A DNA stretch of 64,000 bases from UBA7672 sp035995285 (lineage in GTDB: Bacteria > Pseudomonadota > Alphaproteobacteria > Caulobacterales > Hyphomonadaceae). The notes beneath the pieces are model-generated. The model had not been told where the DNA came from. It saw only the letters and a list, made by a program, of their open reading frames with translations, and did no database searches. A program made the translations under genes and the position numbers. Where the stretch lies: contig DASYKO010000118.1 of the NCBI GenBank assembly GCA_035995285.1, positions 1 through 64,000 on the forward strand, given 5' to 3'. Shown piece by piece: positions 1-6,675 of this stretch; within the stretch, counting starts at the first letter, position 1; every line of letters begins with the position of its first letter.

Positions 1-411
1 GGCGAGCACACCCATCAGGATCGCGCTCGCAGTCTTGCCCCGGCCCGGTCCGCCGATGAAAAGGCATTTGCCTTGGGTGGCGAAGGTCAGAAGCGGCAGA
101 AGCGCATAGCTGGAATAGCTCTGCGCCGAAGGCAGGGTCAGGAGCCGCTTTGTGTCGCCGACCCGATACTGCATGGGCGGCGCATCATTGAATTCGACAT
201 CGTAGTGAGGGCTGATGATCGCCGTATTGACGATCCAGAAGTAAGCCTGGCGCAGCTTCTCGTCGAAGGCTGTGTTCTCCCCCGCACGCGCATCCTCGGT
301 GCTGATAGGCCCATCGTAGAGGTCTGCAACATCGAACGCCTTGGCGGGCGCAGCCACCTTTGGCTGAGTCGGCGCCTTCGACAGACGCTGAAAAATCGGC
401 AGTTTGGCCAT
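1..411 (-). CDS. AAA-family ATPase, N-terminal part (cut by window edge)
   Basis: An open frame of 137 codons begins with ATG at 411 and runs off the left edge. A GAGGGG ribosome site lies 8 bases before the ATG. The translation starts MAKLPIFQRLSKAP and has a low-complexity N-terminus to about residue 30. It ends in a Walker A loop, GGPGRGKT, in a context (CLFIGGPGRGKTASAIL) typical of AAA/MoxR-like ATPases. The rest of the ATPase domain (Walker B, sensors) lies outside the window, so the subfamily cannot be set. It follows the TonB receptor gene after 77 bases on the same strand and may be a separate unit. The nucleotide-binding call rests on the P-loop; any specific role would be a guess. 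Confidence 0.72.
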   Translation of the reverse strand, partial: MAKLPIFQRLSKAPTQPKVAAPAKAFDVADLYDGPISTEDARAGENTAFDEKLRQAYFWIVNTAIISPHYDVEFNDAPPMQYRVGDTKRLLTLPSAQSYSSYALLPLLTFATQGKCLFIGGPGRGKTASAILMGVLA

Positions 412-488
412 ACGGATCGCCCCTCGCTCATGGGACGATAGCAATCCTGGCCCCGCGCACAACCGCGCGAATGCTCAGGCAGGCGGCC

Positions 489-3400
489 TCACCATCTTCT
501 CGTCAGGCTCAAACGGTATTCGCGGCCATAGATCTCGTAACCCGGGCCGGAGCCGACAAGATACGGATACGTGCTTCGGTCGGTCTGGTATGCGGTGTTG
601 GTCAGATTTGTTCCGGAGAACGTCGCGCGCCAATTGTCGTCCAGATCGAACATGACCTTCAGGTCCAGGCGGGAGTACGGCGCACGGGAGTTGTTGTCAG
701 TGGCCTCCGACCAGTCATCACTGCGCGGCGCGCGGCCCTGGTATTCGTAAGCCAGGCGCGCCTGAAACTTGCCGCTTTCATAATAGAGCTGGGTCGAATA
801 GATGCGATCGGCCTGGTTCACGAGCGGCCGCGCTCCAGCCAGCGAAGGCGTCGAGACGCTGGAGTCGAGAAAGGCGGCACTAACGAGCAATCCGAAGCCG
901 TCGAAAGGCGCGGGCGCCTCGAGAAAATCATAGCGTGCAGAGGCTTCCAGGCCCGATACATGGCCTTTACCGACGTTCGCGCTCGTCACGGCGGCGTAGT
1001 TGTCGAAGCGGACGCCTGCGAACATGACGTTCGTGCGGTCCTCCGTGACGTCGAACAGGAGACCGTCGAGCGACTTGTAGAAGCCGGCCAGCGACACCCA
1101 GCCGGCGCCGCTCGGCAAGTTGTATTGCGCCGAGGCATCCCAGTTGCGGCTATCGATAGGACGAAGATTGGGATTGCCGATCTCGTTCGTGGCGCTCAGC
1201 ACCGGCGCCCCGCTTGTGGGATCAGGCGCTGCGGAAACCGAGAGCGTCGAAATCGGCGCAAGGTCGACATAGTCCGGACGGGCAAATGTATGTGTGAGAG
1301 AGGCGCGAAGGACCCAGGCTTCGCCCGCGTCCCATTTTGCGAGCACCGCGGGCGAAACGTTCGTGTAACTGCGCGTCCCGGATGTCGGCAGAATATCGCT
1401 CTGGACGAACGGCAGGCCGGCAAAAGGATCGACGCCGGGGCCAAATCCGCTCGCTGACATGGCGGCCACGAACGCATTGGCTGTGGCGCGAACGCTGGTG
1501 TGCTCGATGCGCGCGCCGAGCGTCAGCCGCAAGGCGGGCGTCGCCTCGACAACGGCCATCGCATAGCCGGCCCAGATGGTCTCATTGATGTGGTAATCGT
1601 CCTCGACGGAATTCGCCCTCGAGGATGCGGCATCGAACACGAACAGGTCCGGCCTCTGCGCAAACAGAGCTTCGAGGCCGGCGGGGTTCGCGACCGGCAG
1701 GTCGAGGCCGGGCACGATCGCGTAGGACTCTCCCCAGCTATAGCCGGCGACCGAACCTGCAAGCGCAGGATTGGCCAGCGTGTCCGCGCCGGTGAAATTG
1801 TAGCGGTTGTCCGCATCGTTCACCGACTTGGCGCGCATCAGGCGCTTGAGACCGAACTGGAGAGAAAAGGCATGCGCGCCAAAAATGCCGCGGCGCTGCA
1901 GGTCAACCTGCTGCGTTTCGGTGTCCTCGCTCACCGCGGACGTGATGCGTCGGATCCGGAATACTTTCTGAAAACCGCCGTCGAACACGGAGACGCCATT
2001 CGGCGCCGTGAGCGCGCCGTCGGGAATGGCCAGGCCGTCTGCGAGATGAAACCGGCCAATGTCCGAGGACGCCGCATCGGCCGGATCGATGTCTCCCATC
2101 GTTTCGTAGTAATTGAGCCGGGGGTTGAGTTCCTGCGCGCTCGTCCTGTTGATCGCGGCTTCAACCGTCCAGTCATCGTTCAGTGTCCAGCGCCCGCCCA
2201 GAACATACTGGCGCACCGGCCGTTCCTGGCGCTCGTCCCGCGTCTCGGTGCGCACCCGGAGGCCACGCCAGGAAAATGCATCGAGGCTCGGGGCCGACAG
2301 GTCTCCGCGCCGATAGAGGAGGAATTCCGGCCGCAACTCGTCGTCGTCGTAGTTCGCCGCGAAGATGCGGAGCCACACAGCGTTATCGTCATGCCCGCGC
2401 CAGTCCAGAGCAGCTGTCAGGCTCGTCCTCTCGCGCCGGCCGGATGAAGCGCCCATGAGAATGCGGTCGGGGAAGATGCCGGAGGTCCCGGAGTCTGAGG
2501 CGGCGATTTCCGCATTGTCGTAGAAGGGCGAGAGATACTCGCGCACCCATTTTTCACCGCCGACATAAAGTCCGAATTCCTTGTCCGGGCCGAACGTGTC
2601 GGAGTAGGCGCCGCGAACGGCGTAGATCTCGCGGCCTTCGCCGAAATCGACACCGCCGATCTCCGTTGTAAGACTGGCGATGCGCCCCTGGAAATCGTGT
2701 GCGGTTGGCGTGCGGACATTGATCAGCCCGCCGATTGCGCTGGCGTCGCGGTCCGGCGTCATGACGCTGTGAATCTCGACATCGGAAATCGCCGAGGCGC
2801 TCAGGACATCCAATGGCGCAGCGCGCCCTGAACGTCCGTCCGTGTCGGATGCCGCAATCGTCACGCCATTGAGCGTAACCGTATCGAGCACTTCGCTTAT
2901 GCCGCGCAGCGAAAGATAGCGGCCTTCGCCCTCGTCCGAAATGCGATAGACCGACGGCATGCGATCGAGCGCATCGGCAATGTTGCCGTCGGGAAGCTTT
3001 CCGACGGCGTCTGCTGAAACAATTTCGACCAGCGCGTCGTAGCGGCGGGCGCGCGCCTCCGCGCGGTCCAACCCGTCGCGGTAGCCTGTCACGACGACGG
3101 TTTCGGGCGCCGCCTCCCCCGTCGGGTTCGGCGGCAACGATAGCGGCTCGACCGGTCTTGGGGCCGCCAATACGGACACGTCGCCCGCAGGCGAGAGCCT
3201 GTACATCAGACCTGAGCCGGTGAGGAGTTCATCCAGGGCTTTTCGCAAACTGACGGGCGCTTCAAAACCGCGCGTGCGCCGCTCGCCGATCAGCGTGGCG
3301 TCAAAGGCGATGTTGATGTTGGCTTCAACGGCAAGCCTCAGGAGCACGTCGGCCAGGCGTCCTGCGGGTATCGGATCGACGATGGCGTCAGCGCGGAGCG

Positions 3401-3506
3401 CTTGTGCAGTTGCATCGGTGGGCGCCGCCGCAACGGCGATCAATCCCGCCAACGCGAGAGGGAAGGTCCGCATGCCTAGCCACATCGAGCCGACATATCG
3501 GCTCAA
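489..3506 (-). CDS. TonB-dependent receptor with N-terminal STN signalling domain (FecA-like transducer)
   Basis: A 1005-codon frame for an outer-membrane beta-barrel receptor. It has a signal peptide (cleanest from the internal ATG at 3473, MRTFPLALAGLIAVAAAP), then an STN domain at about residues 40-115, the domain that talks to a FecR anti-sigma factor. A plug domain follows (KLPDGNIADALDRMPSV, about residues 165-275), then a long barrel ending in an aromatic residue (LTRRW). It lies directly downstream of sigma and fecR on the same strand, so it is probably the sensor receptor of that system. The longest start is a TTG at 3506 with a weak AGGG 8 bases upstream; ATG at 3485 and 3473 are alternatives. 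A 10-bp inverted repeat covers the TTG. It is a paralogue of the receptor at 6676-9501, which lacks STN. Substrate is unknown; organophosphate is inferred from neighbours. Confidence 0.9.
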   Translation of the reverse strand: MSRYVGSMWLGMRTFPLALAGLIAVAAAPTDATAQALRADAIVDPIPAGRLADVLLRLAVEANINIAFDATLIGERRTRGFEAPVSLRKALDELLTGSGLMYRLSPAGDVSVLAAPRPVEPLSLPPNPTGEAAPETVVVTGYRDGLDRAEARARRYDALVEIVSADAVGKLPDGNIADALDRMPSVYRISDEGEGRYLSLRGISEVLDTVTLNGVTIAASDTDGRSGRAAPLDVLSASAISDVEIHSVMTPDRDASAIGGLINVRTPTAHDFQGRIASLTTEIGGVDFGEGREIYAVRGAYSDTFGPDKEFGLYVGGEKWVREYLSPFYDNAEIAASDSGTSGIFPDRILMGASSGRRERTSLTAALDWRGHDDNAVWLRIFAANYDDDELRPEFLLYRRGDLSAPSLDAFSWRGLRVRTETRDERQERPVRQYVLGGRWTLNDDWTVEAAINRTSAQELNPRLNYYETMGDIDPADAASSDIGRFHLADGLAIPDGALTAPNGVSVFDGGFQKVFRIRRITSAVSEDTETQQVDLQRRGIFGAHAFSLQFGLKRLMRAKSVNDADNRYNFTGADTLANPALAGSVAGYSWGESYAIVPGLDLPVANPAGLEALFAQRPDLFVFDAASSRANSVEDDYHINETIWAGYAMAVVEATPALRLTLGARIEHTSVRATANAFVAAMSASGFGPGVDPFAGLPFVQSDILPTSGTRSYTNVSPAVLAKWDAGEAWVLRASLTHTFARPDYVDLAPISTLSVSAAPDPTSGAPVLSATNEIGNPNLRPIDSRNWDASAQYNLPSGAGWVSLAGFYKSLDGLLFDVTEDRTNVMFAGVRFDNYAAVTSANVGKGHVSGLEASARYDFLEAPAPFDGFGLLVSAAFLDSSVSTPSLAGARPLVNQADRIYSTQLYYESGKFQARLAYEYQGRAPRSDDWSEATDNNSRAPYSRLDLKVMFDLDDNWRATFSGTNLTNTAYQTDRSTYPYLVGSGPGYEIYGREYRLSLTRRW

Positions 3507-3515
3507 TATGTCGGC
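3489..3515. repeat. Perfect 10-bp inverted repeat at the receptor start
   Basis: GCCGACATAT at 3489-3498 and ATATGTCGGC at 3506-3515 form perfect arms around a 7-base spacer. The element covers the proposed TTG start of the STN receptor and sits just upstream of its alternative ATG starts, 13 bases after the fecR stop codon. In mRNA it would fold into a hairpin at the translation start. As DNA it could be an operator. There is no T-tract, so it is not a usual terminator. Confidence 0.6.
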
Positions 3516-3527
3516 CCTGTTACAGGC

Positions 3528-4598
3528 TTAGCGTGGATTGACCCGCGCGCCCACGCCTGCATCGGCGCCGCCCGCAGCGGGGCTCAGGAGGATACCGGCG
3601 TTCGCTTGATCGGAGAGATCGGCGCCTACTGCATTAGCGATGATGCGCGCGGCTTCGGCCTCGGTCAGGTCGGCGATGGAGAAGGACAGCGTGATGCGGC
3701 GAGCGGCGAGTTGCGCGTCGGCAACAGTCAGCGGCCTATTGAAATAGCGGCTCAATTCCGCGAGAGCCGCATCCAGCCGGCGGTCGGACAGCACCATGCG
3801 CCGCTGCCGCCAGGCAGCGATGGCCGATGCGGATGAAGTCGCGATCTCTCCCGATGCGGATAGCCATGCACACTGGCCCTTGCCGAGATCGATGGCCCGC
3901 CCGCCCCTTCCTCCCGTCAGGCGCACGATACCTTCGGTAACGGCAATACCCGTCCGGTCTGCGAATGCCGTTGCCTCGAACGCGGCGGCGACGGCGCGTG
4001 CTTCGAATTGCCCGTTGCGCACGAAGAGCGGGCGGTCCGGATCGCGTGCGACGTCAACGAACAGCCGCCCGGCAGCCAGCGTGATGTCGCGCTGCTTGCG
4101 CGTCATCCGCACCGACACCTGCGTGTGCGCATCGAGCCAGATGCGGCTTGCGTCGGCCAGGTCGAAGACGCGCACTTCGCCGCTGGTCGTTTCGTAGAGT
4201 TCCTCGGGAACCACCTCTGCCGTGTGTTCGCCCCGATCCCGAGGCGCCATCACGGCGGCCACGGCGAGGGCTGCAGCGCCTGCTGCGATCGCGCCTCCAA
4301 CCAGGAAGCGGCGTCTCGATCTGAGCGCCTGCTCGTTCGCCCGCCGGCGCGCGAGATCCTGCTGCGCGAGCCTCTGCGCCGCGCCCTCCAGCTGCGCCTG
4401 CCGCTGGGCATGCCGGGCCATGCCCGGCAGCGCGGCTTGCCGGGCGATGAGCTCGGCGCGCTCGGGGCGCGCCGCGAGCCAGACATGGAAGGCCTCTGCG
4501 TGCTCGGGACTTAGACCTTCCTCGATCGCCATCACCCAGCGGGCTGCTGCGAAATTGTCTTGCTCATCCTCGGTGACGTTCGGCCCGGTCACGCTCAA
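3528..4598 (-). CDS. FecR-family anti-sigma factor
   Basis: A 356-residue inner-membrane regulator. The N-terminal cytoplasmic part (about residues 1-95) contains the typical FecR start with a conserved tryptophan (ARWVMAIEEGLSPEHAEAF, DUF4880-like). One membrane segment follows a basic stretch (RRRFLVGGAIAAGAAALAVA, about residues 94-115). The periplasmic FecR domain follows (about 130-230, with GEVRVFDLADASRIWLDA), then an STN-like C-terminus (about 275-335, LSRYFNRPLTVAD). FecR proteins hold or activate the partner ECF sigma factor depending on signal from the STN-bearing receptor. Its start overlaps the sigma stop by 4 bases (ATGA), which indicates translational coupling, and the receptor gene follows after 21 bases. 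Confidence 0.9.
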   Translation of the reverse strand: MSVTGPNVTEDEQDNFAAARWVMAIEEGLSPEHAEAFHVWLAARPERAELIARQAALPGMARHAQRQAQLEGAAQRLAQQDLARRRANEQALRSRRRFLVGGAIAAGAAALAVAAVMAPRDRGEHTAEVVPEELYETTSGEVRVFDLADASRIWLDAHTQVSVRMTRKQRDITLAAGRLFVDVARDPDRPLFVRNGQFEARAVAAAFEATAFADRTGIAVTEGIVRLTGGRGGRAIDLGKGQCAWLSASGEIATSSASAIAAWRQRRMVLSDRRLDAALAELSRYFNRPLTVADAQLAARRITLSFSIADLTEAEAARIIANAVGADLSDQANAGILLSPAAGGADAGVGARVNPR

Positions 4599-5158
4599 TC
4601 CTTCCAGACTTTGCGCGCGAGCCGCGCCATGGCCTGTTCAACCAGCTTGCGGACCTGGGCGAGGGTCAGACCTGTACTTTCCGCCGCCTGCAGAAGCGTC
4701 TGCCCCTCCATCCTGTGAGCCACGAAAACCTCTCGCTCCCTGGCCGGCAACGTGTTCAGCGCGGCCAGGAAAAGCTGCATGCGCTGGCGGCCTTCCAGGA
4801 CCTGGTCCTGCAGGGCCTGCGGATCGGCAATTTCCAAGTCGTCCAGCGTCACATGCTCGCCCTGGCGCCGCACGAGCCGGCGTCTGTCGCGGTCCTTCAT
4901 CAGATTAGACGCAATGGAAAAGAGAAATGCTGATTTATTGTCTACGGGCGCCTCAGGATCGCGCGCGGCGAGCCGAGCGGCGATGTCCTGGAGGATGTCA
5001 TCGACGTCGGCGTCGTTGCGCACGCGGTTGGCGATAAAGCGGCGCAGGGCCGGGGTCAGCACGCGAAAAGTCTGGAAAAGCGGATCGGCTGCAAGATCCG
5101 CCCCCTCGTCCTTCGCCGGTTTGAAGACCGCCCCGCTAACCTGCCCGCCCTCCGCCAT
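4595..5158 (-). CDS. ECF RNA polymerase sigma factor, FecI-like
   Basis: A 187-residue sigma-70 family ECF factor. Region 2 is at about residues 28-95 (FRVLTPALRRFIANRVRNDADVDDILQD) and region 4 at about 130-182 (LNTLPAREREVFVAHRMEGQTLLQAAESTGLTLAQV). These are the two DNA- and core-binding domains expected for the FecI type. The gene starts 9 bases after the phoD-like gene and overlaps fecR by 4 bases, so phosphatase, sigma, anti-sigma and receptor genes probably form one transcript. By family analogy it directs transcription of a TonB receptor operon when the STN receptor binds its ligand. The regulon here is inferred, not seen. Confidence 0.9.
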   Translation of the reverse strand: MAEGGQVSGAVFKPAKDEGADLAADPLFQTFRVLTPALRRFIANRVRNDADVDDILQDIAARLAARDPEAPVDNKSAFLFSIASNLMKDRDRRRLVRRQGEHVTLDDLEIADPQALQDQVLEGRQRMQLFLAALNTLPAREREVFVAHRMEGQTLLQAAESTGLTLAQVRKLVEQAMARLARKVWKD

Positions 5159-5167
5159 CGGCCTGGA

Positions 5168-6556
5168 TCACCGGCCCATCTTGCCCTTCCAGGACGAGAC
5201 GCCGTTCACCAGTTCATCGGCGCGGATTGTGACAGGATCATAAAGCTCGCGGCCGCGGGCATCGATCACGTTGAACTTCAGCTGCGGCGTCTTGCCCGTC
5301 ATGTCGAAATCGATGATGCCGGCATTGTTGACGTTCACGATGGGCGACCGGATCATCCGGTCCGGCAGCATGTTTGCAAGGCGCTGCTCTACCCCTGCCT
5401 GTGTATCCGACAGGACCTGGGCCAAGGCCGAACTCACCAGATCATACAAATCATATCCGCCCTGCTCCGACCACGGCGCGCAGGCGACGTATGGATAGTG
5501 TGTGTCGCCCGACAGGAGCACGACGCCGCTGATCTTGCTGTCGCGGATGAAGTTGAACAGCCGCGTGCGCTCGTTCTGGTAGGCGGACCAGGAATCCCCG
5601 CCCGGACCCTTGAGCCGGGACCATCCGCTGCCGCAGGAGATCACCTTAAAGGGCGCGCGGCTGGCCTTGAGGCGCTGGGTGAGCCAGTCGAACTGTCCCT
5701 TGCCGAGGAATTCCTTCTCCGGTGTATCCTCATCGGCGTCAGGCGCGCGATGGTAGCGGTCGTCCACAAAGAAGAAGTCGACCCCACCGTAGGAATAGTC
5801 GAAGAACACGCCGGGGACGTTGGGCAGGCCAGAGCTCGGATTGGCCCAGTACTGACGGAAGATCGCCGCAGCCTCGGCCTTGATGGGATTGGTGCGGTCG
5901 AAATTGTCGAGACCGAAATCATGATCGTCCCAGATTGCAAGCTGCGGCACGTTGCGGCCGATCGGCTGGAAGGACGGCACGAAGCGCTGGCGCTGATATT
6001 CCTGGGCTAGCATCTCCGGCACGGTCGTGTCGCCATAGATATTGTCGCCCAGCCAGAAGAAGAGATCCGGCTCGTATTGCGCGACCGCATGCCAGATCGG
6101 CTGCTCGGCTTCGCTCTGAATACGCGCGCATGATCCGAAGGCGAGGCGGAAGCGCGTGGGCTTTGCGGGCGCCGTGCGCACACGAAAGGGCGGCTGATCA
6201 CGGTGATACTTGTCGATCTTGCCGTTGGCGATCACGCGGTAGTGGTAGGCTGTATCGGGTTGGAGGCCTTCCATGCGGATGACGAGCGTGCAGCCATCCG
6301 CCCTCTTCGCGCGTTGTGGCGCCGTGCGCTTCCACGGGCCCGCGACAGGATCGGCGGTGTATTCGACGGCCGCATCGAAGTAATCGCCGCTGAGCTGCAT
6401 CCAGATCGGAACGCTTGTCGGCGTGACGGCTCCCACCATCGGCCCAAGCATCAGGCGCGGCGTGCCTTCGGGATTGGGTTCGCCCCAGGCCTTCAGCGGC
6501 GCGATGGCCCCGGCAGCCGCAGCGCCAGCGATGAAGGTGCGACGTGAATTCTTCAT
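5168..6556 (-). CDS. PhoD-like alkaline phosphatase/phosphodiesterase, Tat-exported
   Basis: A 462-residue secreted metallophosphatase of the PhoD family, which cleaves phosphate mono- or diesters in the periplasm. It begins with a twin-arginine signal (NSRRTFIAGAAAAG), followed by the PhoD N-terminal domain (about residues 30-130) and the metallophosphatase domain. Metal-binding blocks are visible: FGSCAR (about 140), FFWLGDNIYGD, WDDHDFGLDNFD and LLSGDTHYP. The Fe/Ca-dependent PhoD family has these blocks in this order. The gene is followed after 9 bases by the ECF sigma gene and preceded by a TonB receptor gene on the same strand. With the divergent phytase this makes a phosphate-scavenging group. 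The substrate is unknown. Confidence 0.92.
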   Translation of the reverse strand: MKNSRRTFIAGAAAAGAIAPLKAWGEPNPEGTPRLMLGPMVGAVTPTSVPIWMQLSGDYFDAAVEYTADPVAGPWKRTAPQRAKRADGCTLVIRMEGLQPDTAYHYRVIANGKIDKYHRDQPPFRVRTAPAKPTRFRLAFGSCARIQSEAEQPIWHAVAQYEPDLFFWLGDNIYGDTTVPEMLAQEYQRQRFVPSFQPIGRNVPQLAIWDDHDFGLDNFDRTNPIKAEAAAIFRQYWANPSSGLPNVPGVFFDYSYGGVDFFFVDDRYHRAPDADEDTPEKEFLGKGQFDWLTQRLKASRAPFKVISCGSGWSRLKGPGGDSWSAYQNERTRLFNFIRDSKISGVVLLSGDTHYPYVACAPWSEQGGYDLYDLVSSALAQVLSDTQAGVEQRLANMLPDRMIRSPIVNVNNAGIIDFDMTGKTPQLKFNVIDARGRELYDPVTIRADELVNGVSSWKGKMGR

Positions 6557-6576
6557 TGTAGCGTCCTCAACTGATC

Positions 6577-6606
6577 GCGGGAGGACGCCCGAAGACGTCC
6601 TCCCGC
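6577..6606 (-). other. Intercistronic hairpin between TonB receptor and phoD-like gene
   Basis: GCGGGAGGACG (6577-6587) and CGTCCTCCCGC (6596-6606) make a perfect 11-bp stem with an 8-base loop in the 119-base gap between the receptor stop and the phosphatase start. No T-run follows on the coding strand, so it is more likely an mRNA-stabilising or partial-attenuation element that lets receptor mRNA exceed the downstream genes than a full terminator. This role is inference. Confidence 0.55.
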
Positions 6607-6675
6607 CTTGCAGGTTGCTGCGCGCCCCCGACCTGGGGTTTGGGGGGTTAGGGCGGCGCGCTGCTCCTTACTATT

